NCBI GenBank assembly: GCA_002104895.1
Contig: MCFG01000175.1
Span: 65,001 to 117,500, forward strand
Reading direction: 5' to 3'
From: Anaeromyces robustus
Taxonomy: Eukaryota; Neocallimastigomycota; Neocallimastigomycetes; Neocallimastigales; Neocallimastigaceae
DNA length: 52,500 nucleotides
The translations under genes were made by a program, and so were the position numbers. Below, one piece after another: positions 1 through 25,681 of the stretch (positions are counted from its first letter, which is position 1; each line of letters opens with the position of its first letter). The notes under the pieces are model-generated. The model worked only from the letters and a program-made list of their open reading frames with translations, was not told the origin of the DNA and made no database searches.

Positions 1-494
1 ATGTTAAAACATAAAAATTATAAAATATAATAAGTAATATAATATAGTAAAATTTAATAATTGCTCAATAGTGATATTCTAAAAATTAGAATAATATTAT
101 AATTTTAATTATCCTATTAAGTAATATTATTAATTAATAGAAACTGTAATTATCAATAGCTTTTTTTTTTTCTTATCATTTCTTATTTTATATATTAAAA
201 TTTTTTTTTTATTTTTTAATCTATTTATTTATTTATTTATTTATTTTTGTTTATATATCTATAAATATTAAGATATATTATATATAATTATAATTATAAA
301 AAAATTAATATTTTTTTATTATTATTTTTTTTTTTTACAATATATATATATTAGTATTTTTTAATAATATTTTTAATTAATTTTATTATCATCATGTATT
401 TTAAAAATATAATTATTTTCCCATAAATTGAAATTATATATATTTATATAATTTTAATTTTGGTAAATTATTAATATATATTTTAAATGAAAGA

Positions 495-531
<37 letters not shown>

Positions 532-582
532 CTATAATAAAAATTAAAGTAACATTAATAAAATATAATAACAATAAAAATT

Positions 583-614
<32 letters not shown>

Positions 615-2880
615 CAAATAAACAAACTATATTCTGATTAATTATTAACATATAATGATCTTAATATTATTATTATTATAATTAAAAGATAATTTATAAT
701 TTATAATATACTATATTAAGGATTATTTTATTTAAAAATAAAAGATAATAAAAAATATATTAATAAAAAGAATTAATTATGACTTATAAATTAAGGATTA
801 TTTATTATAGTTTTATTATTATTAGTTTTTAATAATTATATAATTCTTTTGTAATCATTCTTTTTTATTCATTTGTTTAGGTTTTAATTAATAAAATATA
901 TAATGTAATTTTTTATTTGGTAATAATATAAAATACAATATATATAAAATATTTACCTTCTTTTGTTAATTTTTAAAGTTATAATTATTATTCATTAAAA
1001 TAGTTTTACTTTTTTTTTTATTTTTTTTCCGTTACATTTTTTATAGAAATATAAAATTTTTACATTTTGAATAGATATAATAAAATAAAATATTGTTAAC
1101 GGCTTTACAGTTGTGACGGCAAATGATTTATCCAATTTTTAATAATAAGAAAAATTTTTTTTAATAATTTTTAATAATTAATAATAAAATTGTTTATAAA
1201 AAATAATAAAAAAAATAATATGAATAATAATATAATAAATTATATAAATTAAAAAAATTTAAAAAAAAAAATAAGGATAAAATATTAACAAAAAATGAAA
1301 ATGTCTATTATCATAATTATTTATATTAAATATTATATTGAATATAATATCATATTAATTATCAAGAAAATTTGTATTATATTTTATATAAATATTTATA
1401 TAAAATATTTATTTTAATTTTTTTTGTAATTAATATTAATATTTCAATTTTTTTTAATATTCAAATTAATATTTAGTAAAATTTAAAGTTTATAATTCTG
1501 GCTTATTTTTCTCTCTCTTTTTTTTTATTTTTCTTTATTCTTTTATTATTTAATAATTTGGGTATTAAAATATATAAAGATTTTTTAATTTAATATTTAA
1601 TATAAGAAAAAAAATAATAATAAAATTTTATATATATATATACAAAAAAAAAAAAAAAAACTGTTAAATTAAATTAAAAATAATTTTTAATGGCCAATTA
1701 ATTTATAAAAACTTAATTAAATATTTTTTATGTGACTAAATATTATATTAATAATTAAAATTTTGAAATATTTTAATAATTAGTATTTAAAATAATAATA
1801 ATTTAATGTTTTAAATAAATAATAAATATTTATATATATATTTTTTATAGTTAATGTATTTTATATATTTTATATATTTTTTATATTTGATCAATTAAAA
1901 TAAAAACTTTAAAATATAATTTTAAATAGTAATAATATAAAAAAGCTTTATATATATATATATTATAAATATTTATTTAAATAAATAATAAATATTTATA
2001 TATCCAATAAAAAAATATATAACCAAAAAATCTTTTTGGTCAATTGTCATAAACTTCTATGCAAAAAAAAAAAAATTTAATAATTTTTAAAATTATTTAA
2101 AAAATAAAAAACAAAAAAAAGACGTCATAAAACTTTAAATTATAATAATATATATATATTTTTTGTAGATTAAATTATGTATATAGAATATTGTTTGTCA
2201 TTTTTATATCAAAAAATATATTGTTTTTTTATTATATTTAATTATTAAAATTAATAATTAATATAAAAAAAATTATTTTAATTATTTTTAAGCAATAATA
2301 ATTGGTATAATTCAATAATAAAATAATAATAAAATAATAATAAAATAATAATAAAATAATAATAAAATAATAATAAAATAATAATAAAATTAATATTAAA
2401 CAATTATAATTAATTATAATAAAGAAAAAATATAAATACAAAGATTTTTTTCGTATAATATTTTATTTTATCAACTTTTCATACAATTTTAAAAATAACA
2501 GTATACTTGTAATATAATAAAAATTAAATATTTTTTTATTGAAAAAAAAATATTTTTTTGTAATATATATAAAATTTTCAAATTGATACTATAACAATAG
2601 TTTAATAATAAATATAAAATTATTGAAATATATACATAGCATTATTTATAATCAAGTATATTTCAATAATTTCTTTATATTTTTTTTTCATAATATAATT
2701 TAAATATTTATCTATATTAATCACTGTAAATTTAAAAAATAATAAAAAAAGAAAAAGTATTCTTTTTTTTTTTTCCCAATTGTATATAATAATTTATTCT
2801 TGTATTTAATTATTTAAATTAATCTTTTTAATTCTTTAAAGAAAGAAAAACAAAAATTTAAAAAAAAAAAAATAATCAAA
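1..2880. other. Gene-free AT-rich stretch
   Basis: No open frame with recognisable protein content on either strand. The stretch holds poly-A/poly-T runs, TA-rich palindromes and an 11-bp minisatellite (listed separately). A small GC-richer patch at 1095-1123 contains GTTAACGGC and GTGACGGCAAA. It resembles the paired TAACGGCAAA motif upstream of the xylanase gene. The last several hundred bases should contain the promoter of the repeat-protein gene, but no specific element can be defended. Confidence 0.7.
2314..2390. repeat. 11-bp minisatellite, 7 copies
   Basis: Tandem copies of AATAATAAAAT, seven in a row and essentially perfect, about 490 bp upstream of the repeat-protein start codon. 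It could be a length-polymorphic spacer. No function is visible. Confidence 0.85.
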
Positions 2881-5112
2881 ATGAATTCTAAATTATTATT
2901 ATTAGTAGTTTATCTTAATTTCTATGCTTCTCAATCTTACAGTATGCCATGCTGGGGATTTGATTGGATAAATTGGGGAAATTGGGGTATTAATCAACCA
3001 CAACCTGAACCACAACCACAACCACAACCACAACCTGAACCAGCTCCTCCATGTCAAAAGGATTGTTCCAAACCTGAAAATCAATTGTTACCAGAATGTC
3101 AAAAGGATTGTTCTAAACCAGAAAATCAATGGTTACCAGAATATCAAAAGGATTGTTCTAAACCAGAAAATCAATGGTTACCAGAATGTCAAAAGGATTG
3201 TTCTAAACCAGAAAATCAATGGTTACCAGAATGTCAAAAGGATTGTTCTAAACCAGAAAATCAATGGTTACCAGAATGCCAAAAGGATTGTTCTAAACCA
3301 GAAAATCAATGGTTACCAGAATGCCAAAAGGATTGTTCTAAACCAGAAAATCAATGGTTACCAGAATGTAAGACAGATGAAGAAAAACAAGATGAAACTC
3401 CAAACTGTGATTTAGATGAAAACAAAGATCTTCCAGAATGTAAAACAGATGAAGAAAAACAAGATGAAACACCAAACTGTGATTTAGATGAAAACAAAGA
3501 TCTTCCAGAATGTAAAACAGATGAAGAAAAACAAGATGAAACTCCAAATTGTGATTTAGATGAAAATAAAGATCTTCCAGAATGTAAAACAGATGAAGAA
3601 AAACAAGATGAAACACCAAACTGTGATTTAGATGAAAACAAAGATCTTCCAGAATGTAAAACAGATGAAGAAAAACAAGATGAAACTCCAAACTGTGATT
3701 TAGATGAAAACAAAGATCTTCCAGAATGTAAAACAGATGAAGAAAAACAAGATGAAACTCCAAATTGTGATTTAGATGAAAACAAAGATCTTCCAGAATG
3801 TAAAACAGATGAAGAAAAACAAGATGAAACACCAAACTGTGATTTAGATGAAAATAAAGATCTTCCAGAATGTAAAACAGATGAAGAAAAACAAGATGAA
3901 ACACCAAACTGTGATTTAGATGAAAACAAAGACCTTCCAGAATGTAAGACAGATGAAGGAAAACAAGATGAAACACCAAATTGTGATTTAGATGAAAACA
4001 AAAATCTTCCAGAATGTAAGACAGATGAAGGAAAACAAGATGAAACACCAAATTGTGGTTTAGATGAAAACAAAGACCTTCCAGAATGTAAAACAGATGA
4101 AGAAAAACAAGATGAAACTCCAAATTGTGATTTAGATGAAAACAAAAATCTTCCAGAATGTTTGAATGATAGTGATAATGAAGAAGATGAAGGTGATGAT
4201 GATGAAGTAACCGCTATAGGTGATGATAATGAAACTAATGTTCCAGATGTTGAAGAAGTTAGTGGTAATGGTGGAGAAGAAGTTTCTTCTGTAGGTGATG
4301 GAAATATTGAAGATGCTGAAGATAGTGCCGATGAAGCTGAAGAAGTATCAGCTGTGGGCGATGTTGCTACAGTTGGAGATGACAATATTGAAGATGCTGA
4401 AGATAGTGCTGATGAAGCTGAAGAAGTATCAGCTGTGGGCGATGTTGCTACAGTTGGAGATGACAATACTGAAGATAGTACAGATGAAGATGAAGATGAA
4501 GGTGAAACTAATGGATTATTAAAACAAATGAAGAAAGGAAAAGAAAAATATTTATTAAAAAATAAATTAAGACATAAAGATCATAAAAAAGAACAACCAA
4601 AGGAACATATAAAGGGACAAAAAAAGGAACATGAAAGAGTACACAAACCAGGTCATAAAGCAGAAGGCAAACCAAAAGATAAACCAGAACACAAACCAGG
4701 ACATAAAGTGGAAAACAAACCAAAAGATAAACCAGAACACAAACCAGAACACAAACCAGGACATAAAGTAGAAAACAAACCAAAAGATAAACCAGAACAC
4801 AAACCAGAACACAAACCAGGACATAAAGTAGAAAACAAACCAAAAGATAAACCAGAACACAAAAAAGAACATGGAAAAAGTCATAAAAAGGGAGATATTA
4901 AAGGAAAAAATGTTAAGGAAAATGTAAAAGAACATGAAAAAGAACATAAAAAAGAACATATTAAAGGAAATGTCAAAGGAAAAAATGTTAAAGGAAATAC
5001 TAAAGGAAATTTAAAAGGAAAAAATATTAAAGGAAATGTAAAAGGAAAAAATATTAAAGGACATGTTAAGGGAAATGTTAAAGGACATGTTAAAGTACAT
5101 AAAGCAAATTAA
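2881..5112 (+). CDS. Secreted tandem-repeat polyampholyte protein, unknown function
   Basis: Single exon, 743 residues. The start is the first ATG of the open frame, after an A-rich leader. Residues 1-21 form a hydrophobic signal peptide (cleavage probably after SQSYS), so the protein is probably secreted or placed in the cell wall. The mature part begins with a Trp/Gly patch (CWGFDWINWGNWG) and a Pro-Gln-Glu run. Seven 15-residue repeats follow (core CQKDCSKPENQWLPE, residues 58-162), then eleven 24-residue repeats (core KTDEEKQDETPNC and DLDENKDLPE, residues 163-426). Next come an acidic Glu/Asp/Ser region with two copies of EDAEDSADEAEEVSAVGD (about 427-545), and a Lys/His-rich tail of HKPGHKVENKPKDKPE and then KGNVKGKN/KGHVKG units. 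Both N-terminal repeats end in LPE-Cys, two Cys per unit. No dockerin, CBM or catalytic domain is visible. I do not recognise the family; a matrix, adhesive or ion-binding role is only a guess. Confidence 0.85.
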   Translation: MNSKLLLLVVYLNFYASQSYSMPCWGFDWINWGNWGINQPQPEPQPQPQPQPEPAPPCQKDCSKPENQLLPECQKDCSKPENQWLPEYQKDCSKPENQWLPECQKDCSKPENQWLPECQKDCSKPENQWLPECQKDCSKPENQWLPECQKDCSKPENQWLPECKTDEEKQDETPNCDLDENKDLPECKTDEEKQDETPNCDLDENKDLPECKTDEEKQDETPNCDLDENKDLPECKTDEEKQDETPNCDLDENKDLPECKTDEEKQDETPNCDLDENKDLPECKTDEEKQDETPNCDLDENKDLPECKTDEEKQDETPNCDLDENKDLPECKTDEEKQDETPNCDLDENKDLPECKTDEGKQDETPNCDLDENKNLPECKTDEGKQDETPNCGLDENKDLPECKTDEEKQDETPNCDLDENKNLPECLNDSDNEEDEGDDDEVTAIGDDNETNVPDVEEVSGNGGEEVSSVGDGNIEDAEDSADEAEEVSAVGDVATVGDDNIEDAEDSADEAEEVSAVGDVATVGDDNTEDSTDEDEDEGETNGLLKQMKKGKEKYLLKNKLRHKDHKKEQPKEHIKGQKKEHERVHKPGHKAEGKPKDKPEHKPGHKVENKPKDKPEHKPEHKPGHKVENKPKDKPEHKPEHKPGHKVENKPKDKPEHKKEHGKSHKKGDIKGKNVKENVKEHEKEHKKEHIKGNVKGKNVKGNTKGNLKGKNIKGNVKGKNIKGHVKGNVKGHVKVHKAN
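3052..3366 (+). repeat. 45-bp coding tandem repeat, 7 copies
   Basis: Seven in-frame 45-bp units encoding 15 residues, near-identical at the DNA level. The first unit has Leu where the others have Trp, and the third starts with Tyr instead of Cys. That odd Cys would unbalance any within-repeat disulphide pairing. Confidence 0.95.
3367..4158 (+). repeat. 72-bp coding tandem repeat, 11 copies
   Basis: Eleven in-frame 72-bp units encoding 24 residues. Units 1-8 are almost identical. Units 9 and 10 share E-to-G (KTDEG), units 9 and 11 share D-to-N (NKN), and unit 10 also has D-to-G. Variants cluster at the 3' end, which suggests recent expansion of the 5' units by unequal crossing-over or slippage. 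Confidence 0.95.
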
Positions 5113-5834
5113 TTTTTTTTAAAATTCATTAATTAAATATAAATTTTTTTCTTTTTTAAATTTTTAAATGTTTTTTTTTTATAAAATATTTAAAATCTAA
5201 AATTAAACGATCATATAGATAAATATTTTATTGTTATAGAAATTGTTATTATAATATATATAAATAGAAATAATTTGAAATAACAATATTGTACAATATT
5301 ATTATTTTATTATATTAAATAAAAAAGTTTTTAAAAGAATTTTTTTTAATAAACTTGTATTCTTTTTTTTATTTTTTAAAGTGTTATTAAAATTTTCATT
5401 TAAAAAAAAAATATTGCAAAATTAAAAAAAAAAATATATTGAAAAATTAAAAAAAAAATATTGAAAAATTAAAAAAAAATTTTTTTATACAAAAATTTAT
5501 TTTTCAATAATTTTTTTCAATTTTTTTATTATTATAATTATAATTTTTTATATATTGGATAGTTATAATAATTATTATTATGATATAATAAAGTATTATA
5601 AATAGAAAATATTATGGTAAATGTATTTAATTTTAGTATTATTTTTTTTTATTTTATTTAATTAGATTTAGAAGTTTCAATTTCTTTTGTTAAATTTTAG
5701 AAATAATATAAACTGTTATTATTAATCAGATTATTATTATATTGTAATGATATAAAAAATAAAAAAAATAATATGATATGAAATGATATAATTATTCTCT
5801 TAATTATATTTTATTAATTTTTTTTATATTCACA
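5113..5834. other. Intergenic region between convergent genes
   Basis: 722 bp between the stop codons of the repeat-protein gene and receptor R1. It is A/T-rich with poly-A/T runs and a perfect 16-bp palindrome at 5285-5300 (AATATTGTACAATATT). No gene is visible. It must contain the 3' ends of both transcripts. Confidence 0.6.
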
Positions 5835-13787
<7,953 letters not shown>

Positions 13788-13861
13788 ATAATAATTCAAT
13801 TAGTATGCATCAATTAATTTATATATATATATATATAAATTATATATTAATTTATTTACTA

Positions 13862-13974
<113 letters not shown>

Positions 13975-13987
13975 AATAATAATTATT

Positions 13988-14018
<31 letters not shown>

Positions 14019-14210
14019 ATTAATAAATAATAATTAATAAATAATAATTATAATTAATTATAAAAATAAATCACAATCATAATTAAAGAATAATTAAACT
14101 TATTTTAAATGTATACAAAAAAAAAAAAGAAAAACATAAAATTTCAGATAAATAAAATAAAAAACAAAAAAATATATTTCGTGTTTATATATCATTATAA
14201 TAATAATTTA

Positions 14211-14248
14211 TAACGGCAAAAAAAATAATAATAACTGTTAACGGCAAA
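14211..14248. promoter_or_regulatory. Paired TAACGGCAAA motif upstream of the xylanase
   Basis: TAACGGCAAA occurs at 14211-14220 and again at 14239-14248, in direct orientation with start points 28 bp apart, about 620 bp upstream of the xylanase ATG. TAACGG fits the consensus bound by MYB-type factors (YAACKG). It stands out because C and G are very rare in the flanks. A looser version (GTTAACGGC, GTGACGGCAAA) lies at 1095-1123. Function is inferred only. Confidence 0.35.
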
Positions 14249-14863
14249 AATTATTTAATAATTAAAAATATATTAAAAAAAATTCTTTTTTGTTAATTAT
14301 TAATATTTTTTTATATTTATTGAATGTTTTAATATATTTTTAATAATTATTAGTATATATATTATATTCTAATATATTAATGATCTGCTTTTTTTTTTTA
14401 TTAATTATAATTAATATATTAATTTACAAATCATGTCAAATTAGATTATATTATAAACTTTAATTAATAATATATTTTTTATATATTGTAATTATATTCA
14501 TTAAAATGAAAAAAAGTAAACTTTATTCATTTATTATAAAATAAAAATTATATAAATAATCCATTATATCCTATATTTTATTTTTTCTTTTTTTTCAAAT
14601 TTTATTTTTAATTCACCTATTTAACTTCTACTATTCTGTAATTAATAGATTTGTAAATAGTAACTAATCAAAGGAAATAAATATATTATATTATTTTACT
14701 TTTATAATATATTTATTTGATGTATATTATAAATATAACACAATAATTGTATGAAATTGTATAATCATTACTATTTATTAATAGAAAAAATAAATAAATA
14801 AAAATAAAAATAATATAATATTAATATAATATAATCAAATATAATATAGTATAGTATATCAAA

Positions 14864-16432
14864 ATGAGATTTTATCAAATTATTCCGTTTTTATTTTCGT
14901 TAACCTCTGTTACATTAGCTCAGAGTGAAAGTTTTTGTAATGCAACTGGCCATAGTGGTCAAAGTATTCAAGTACATGGTAACCAGATTGGTAAAATTGG
15001 TAATGTTGATTATCAATTATGGGCTGATGGTGGTAATAATAGTGCAACATTCTATTCTGATGGTTCTTTTTCTTGTGCATTCCAAACTTCTATGGATTAT
15101 TTATGTCGTACTGGTATTTCATTTAATGGTCCAAAGACCCATACTCAAATTGGTCATTTAAAAGCTGATTTTAAAGTTTTAAAACAAAGTATTACTAATG
15201 TTGGTTATGCTTATGTTGGTGTTTATGGTTGGACTAAAAATCCACGTGTTGAATATTATATTGTTGATGATTGGCTTTCACCAGAAAGACCAGGTGATTG
15301 GCTTGGTAATCAAAAACAAGGTGACTTCACCATTGATGGTGCTCAATATACTGTATATAAAAATGTTCGTGCTGACCTTACACAATACTTCAGTCTTCGT
15401 AAAACTGGTCGTTCATGTGGTACTATTGATATTACTGCTCACTTTAATCAATGGGAAAAGCTTGGTATGACTATGGGTACTATTGATGAAGCAAAAGTTT
15501 TAGCTGAAATTGGAAATGGAAATGGTGGTGTCAGTGGTACTGTAGAATTTCCATATGCTAAAGTTTATATTGGCGATTCTTCACCTGCTTCGGATACTAC
15601 AACTACAAATCAAGGAGGACAAACATCATCGCAAGGACAAACTACAACTCAAAGTCAGCCCGAAACACCTCAAACTGCACCACAAGGACAAACACAAACA
15701 CCACAAACACCACAAACACCACAGACTCCACAGACTCCACCACAAACACAACCTGAGACACCTCAAACACCTCAAACACCACAGACTCCACCACAAACAC
15801 AACCTGAGACACCTCAAACTCCATCACAAACTACACCTGAAATACCAGCTCAAGGTGGATTCCCACAAGGAGGATTCCCACAAGGTGGAGGTATGCCACA
15901 AGGAGGTGATTTTGGTGGATTCCCAGGAGGATTCACAGGAGGATTCCCAGGAGGAGCAGATGGAGGTATGCCACAAGGAGGTGGTTTCGGTGCTCCACAA
16001 GGAGGATTCACAGGCGGATTCCCAGGAGGTGCAAATGGAGGTATGCCACAAGGAGGTGGTTTCGGTGCTCCACAAGGTGGTAACTTTGCAGCTCCACAAG
16101 GAGGATTCACCGGCGGATTCCCAGGAGGAGCAGGCGGAGGTATGCCACAAGGTGGTAACTTTGCAGCTCCACAAGGAGGATTCACCGGCGGATTCCCAGG
16201 AGGAGCAGGTGGTATGCCACAAGGAGGTGGTTTTGGTGGAGGATTCCCAGGTGGTTTTGGTGCTCCACAAAATGCTGTTGCTCAAAAAAAACCTACTGAT
16301 GAAGCTGATAATGGTAATTGTGCAGGTGTTTGGGCACAATGTGGTGGTAAAGGATTTAAGGGCCCAACTTGTTGTTCTCAAGGTACTTGTGTAGAAATAA
16401 ATCAATTTTACAGTCAATGTAAACCAAAATAA
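14864..16432 (+). CDS. Secreted GH11 endo-1,4-beta-xylanase with C-terminal CBM1
   Basis: Single exon, 522 residues. The signal peptide is residues 1-19 (cleavage after TSVTLA). The GH11 domain (about 22-238) cleaves internal beta-1,4 bonds of xylan outside the cell with retention of configuration. By position in the fold, the nucleophile is Glu130 ([10 protein letters not shown]) and the acid/base is Glu215 ([10 protein letters not shown]). A Thr/Gln/Pro-rich linker (about 240-325) continues into a Gly-rich stretch of repeated PQGG, GGFPGG and FGAPQGG units (about 326-475). The last 37 residues are a fungal-type CBM1 with its six Cys, [13 protein letters not shown] and FYSQC. Its aromatic face should bind crystalline cellulose. 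There is no dockerin, so this is probably a free enzyme and not part of a fungal cellulosome. GH11-CBM1 enzymes are known from Neocallimastix. C/G content is clearly higher than in the neighbours, especially in the linker. Confidence 0.95.
   Translation: MRFYQIIPFLFSLTSVTLAQSESFCNATGHSGQSIQVHGNQIGKIGNVDYQLWADGGNNSATFYSDGSFSCAFQTSMDYLCRTGISFNGPKTHTQIGHLKADFKVLKQSITNVGYAYVGVYGWTKNPRVEYYIVDDWLSPERPGDWLGNQKQGDFTIDGAQYTVYKNVRADLTQYFSLRKTGRSCGTIDITAHFNQWEKLGMTMGTIDEAKVLAEIGNGNGGVSGTVEFPYAKVYIGDSSPASDTTTTNQGGQTSSQGQTTTQSQPETPQTAPQGQTQTPQTPQTPQTPQTPPQTQPETPQTPQTPQTPPQTQPETPQTPSQTTPEIPAQGGFPQGGFPQGGGMPQGGDFGGFPGGFTGGFPGGADGGMPQGGGFGAPQGGFTGGFPGGANGGMPQGGGFGAPQGGNFAAPQGGFTGGFPGGAGGGMPQGGNFAAPQGGFTGGFPGGAGGMPQGGGFGGGFPGGFGAPQNAVAQKKPTDEADNGNCAGVWAQCGGKGFKGPTCCSQGTCVEINQFYSQCKPK
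15640..16270 (+). repeat. Repetitive linker of the xylanase
   Basis: The first part encodes Thr-Pro-Gln units (CCACAAACAC-type repeats). The second encodes 40-70-bp Gly/Gln/Pro-rich near-repeats built from GGAGGATTCCCAGGAGG and ATGCCACAAGGAGG blocks. Their DNA similarity suggests the linker grows by internal duplication. Confidence 0.85.
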
Positions 16433-16499
16433 TTTAAAAAAATTATGAAAATGAAGTAAAAATATTTTTTTTATGAAATTTTAACTTTTCATTATATAT

Positions 16500-16532
16500 A
16501 CTATTTTAAATATAAAGTATATTTAAAATAGT
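16500..16532. other. Perfect 15-bp hairpin just 3' of the xylanase
   Basis: Arms 16500-16514 and 16518-16532 are exactly complementary with a 3-base AAG loop, 68 bp after the xylanase stop codon. It could form in the 3' UTR. AT palindromes are common here, so this may be chance or a slippage product. Confidence 0.5.
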
Positions 16533-16969
16533 TAATTGTAATATATAATTAATATAAATAATAATACTTTTTTTCTATTATAATAAATTTTATTATCTTT
16601 TATGTATGCTAATTTTTCATTAAAATTTTTAAATTGTTTTATAAAAATAGTATTTTATATAATAATAATTTTTTATGATTATTTTTATTTATTTTTTTTT
16701 TTTTTGAATGAAATAATATTTCATTTCATTTTGTTGAACATGTATTTAATAGAATTTTAAAATAATAAATAACTATCAAAAATAGAGTATAATAATAAAA
16801 ATAATAATACAAATAATGTTATAAAATGTTATATTTTATATTTATATATTTATAATTTATTTTATTTATTAAAAAATATAAATTAATTTTTGATAAATAA
16901 TTAAATTTTATTATAATTATATCTTTATAATCGAAGGTAAAACTTTAAAAATATATTAAAATAATTTTA

Positions 16970-17222
16970 TGGCTCTATTGAATGATATTATACCTGTTGT
17001 CTGCAAAAGACAACATACGTTGTTCAATAAATTCAAAACTAATTTCTTCAGGAACATCAATATTCATAAATATTGATAACACAATAAGAAAGCTTAGTAG
17101 GGCAAATGCCTATCCTATTACCGACCCAATTGGAATAGGATAGATCAATTTTACTTTAATTCTCTATGTAGAATTAAGGGTTAGTATGGATTTATTGCTT
17201 TTATGTATTACTATACTACTTT
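16970..17222 (-). pseudogene. GC-richer island: protein-coding relic and/or stem-loop cluster
   Basis: A distinct patch in the A/T desert. On the minus strand (about 17150 to 16985) one frame reads LIYPIPIGSVIG, a stop, then a hydrophobic run AFALLSFLIVLSIFMNI, then DVPEEISFEFIEQRMLSFAD and NRYNIIQ, ending at a stop. This looks like the last membrane segment and cytoplasmic tail of a decayed or intron-split gene; I do not recognise the family. The same patch holds perfect stems: 16996-17002/17008-17014, nested in 16976-16982/17023-17029; 17056-17064/17069-17077; 17111-17119/17134-17142; and 17156-17163/17170-17177. It could instead be a structured RNA or a mobile-element end. Confidence 0.4.
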
Positions 17223-17889
17223 ATACTCTCCAGTATTTTTCATTATTATCTATAATGTTTATCTGGTTTTTCTTATTAGTATCATTTTTTTTATTTTGTG
17301 TTTTTTTTATGATTCATGTATATAATATTTAAACTCAATAAAGATGATGTACAAATTTTATGCTTAAAAAAAAAAAAAAAAAATGAATTTTGTATATTAA
17401 AATATATACATGATTATTTAAATATAGAAAATTTTTTTATAAAGTTTCCATATTTTTTAAATATTTATAAAACTTAATAATATAAATATAAATTATAATA
17501 ATTTGAAGTATTTTTTTACCATTAATAAAATATTATTATTATTATTATTGATTATTTAAATATTACATATAAGGAAATAATTATTTATGTAATTTCTTTA
17601 AAAATAATTATATTTAACTTTTGAATAAAAATAGTATATTTTATTTATAATATATTTATATTCTATTATTTTATTTAACATAACATATTTTATAATAATA
17701 TTTTTTTTTTTATAGTTTTTTTCTTATTATAAAATAAATATCAATTAATAATATTATCAAGTGATTTTTGTTCCACTATCTAGTTATAATAATAATATAC
17801 ATGTATTTGTAAACAATTATAATAAAAAAAGTTTTATATTATTCTTTTAATATACATTATATTAGAAAAATAAATTGAAGAAATGAATA

Positions 17890-17927
<38 letters not shown>

Positions 17928-18178
17928 TCTAATAATATAGTTTATAATTTATTAAAAACGTTTTTTATAATAAACCTTATTATTAAAAAAATAAGCTTTG
18001 AAAGTAATTAATTTTCCATAATATTTTACAGTATTCTCAAGTCTTTTTAAAATTTTGAATAGAAATTTATAAATTTTTATTATTATATTACATTCATATA
18101 TATATTTTTTATTATTATTTCTTATTTTATTTTATTGTTCATATCAAAATTAAATTTATGGAAAATTTATTAAATAAA
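17223..18178. other. AT-rich stretch upstream of R3
   Basis: About 950 bp with poly-T/A runs (for example about 17891-17922) and TA palindromes. Nothing coding is recognised. It should include the former promoter of R3. Confidence 0.6.
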
Positions 18179-21144
<2,966 letters not shown>

Positions 21145-22197
21145 TTTACAAATAAAAATAATTTAATTTTGACTATAATATGATATATAAATATCATTAT
21201 AAAATATTAATATAATATATTAAATTATTAATAAAAAACTATTCAAAATATAAGATTATTTATATATTCTATTATTTATTTTTATAATTATAAAATTATA
21301 TTTAACAATAACAATAACAGTAACATTTAAATTTTTCGTTTGTCATAATAATAATATACAACTTTTATTATATAAATATTATATAATAATTAAGTTATTA
21401 TATAAAAATTAAATTAAGTAAATATTAACATATATGAAAATATATATATAAATATATTTATTATAATATTATATTTATTGTAAAAATAAAAAAAATTCAA
21501 TAAATTAATTTTTTGGAAACAAAATATTTAAATTGCTAAAAAAAATTATATGATATGTTTAAAATAAAAATTTTTAAAGCTTTTTATTTTTATTTTTTCA
21601 TTGACATCTTTTACATTCAATTTTTTTTGTTATATAATCAAGTTGGTAAAATTAGTGTGATAGCAATAATAGTGTGATAGCAATAATAATAATACATCTA
21701 AATAATAATTTATTATTATTTAATTCTTATTATTTTATTTTTTTTATCTTTATATTATGTCTAATATACATATATATCATCAATTATTCAAAAAATAAAA
21801 AAAAAAAACTTTTTTAAATTTTTATTAAAAAGAATAATTATTAATTTTTTATTAATATGTATTTCTCCAAAAATGATAAAAAGTTATAATAGTTAAAATT
21901 GGAATATTTATAATTGATATTTTAATTTCCTTAGATATAAAATTTATTAAAATTTAAAAGTATTAGAAAAATAAATATTAGAGGTAATAATGTTATTAAT
22001 AAAAATATTATTAATTATTAATAAAATATTGACAAATATTAATACATAATAATAAAAATCTAGTTCTCAAAAAGTATATATATTTCTAATAATGGAATAA
22101 AAAATTTTTTATTAATTTTTATGTTTTTTGTAATTATTTTATGTATAATTCTTTTAGGTAACATACTCATGTAAGAATATATGTATATATATATAAA
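21145..22197. other. Intergenic region R3 to R4
   Basis: 1053 bp without a gene. It contains a perfect 17-bp tandem duplication at 21654-21687 (AGTGTGATAGCAATAAT, two copies) and A/T runs. Confidence 0.6.
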
Positions 22198-25229
<3,032 letters not shown>

Positions 25230-25681
25230 TAATAATATCTTATTTAAATTTTTAAAATTTTGAATAATTTTTTTATTTGAATCATAATATATAATAGTTA
25301 TTAAATATATAAATAATATATAAAATCATACTATTTATAAAGTTTTATTTGAATATTCTTTAATTTATTATTATTTTTTTTTTGTTATTTATAAATCATA
25401 AATTTATAATATATTAGTATTTAACAGTAATACAATAATGAAAATTAAACAGTAATAATTAATTTATTATATTTATAAAAAAAAATAGTTTTTGTGTATT
25501 AATATTATACAAAATATGTAAAATATTAATAAAATAAATATGCAACAAAATATAATATTATAAATTTATAATAGATTTTATAAAATTATTTTAATAAAAC
25601 AATTTTGATACATTGTTTTTAATCTCAAAAGTTTTAAACTTTAACATTAGTTTAAAATTCATATTGGATAAATGAATAAAT

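Noticed and set aside
3052-4158. Regular repeats resembling a CRISPR array
   Set aside because: There are no unique spacers. The repeats are contiguous, in frame and protein-coding in a eukaryotic genome.
3338-4960. Long antisense open frames under the repeat-protein gene
   Set aside because: They mirror the repeats of the plus-strand gene. The plus strand has a signal peptide, a sensible start and a stop, while the antisense frames have none of these.
15555-16417. Alternative-frame and antisense open frames in the xylanase linker
   Set aside because: These are shadows of the low-complexity Gly/Pro/Gln linker. Frame +2 of 14864 alone joins signal peptide, GH11 and CBM1.
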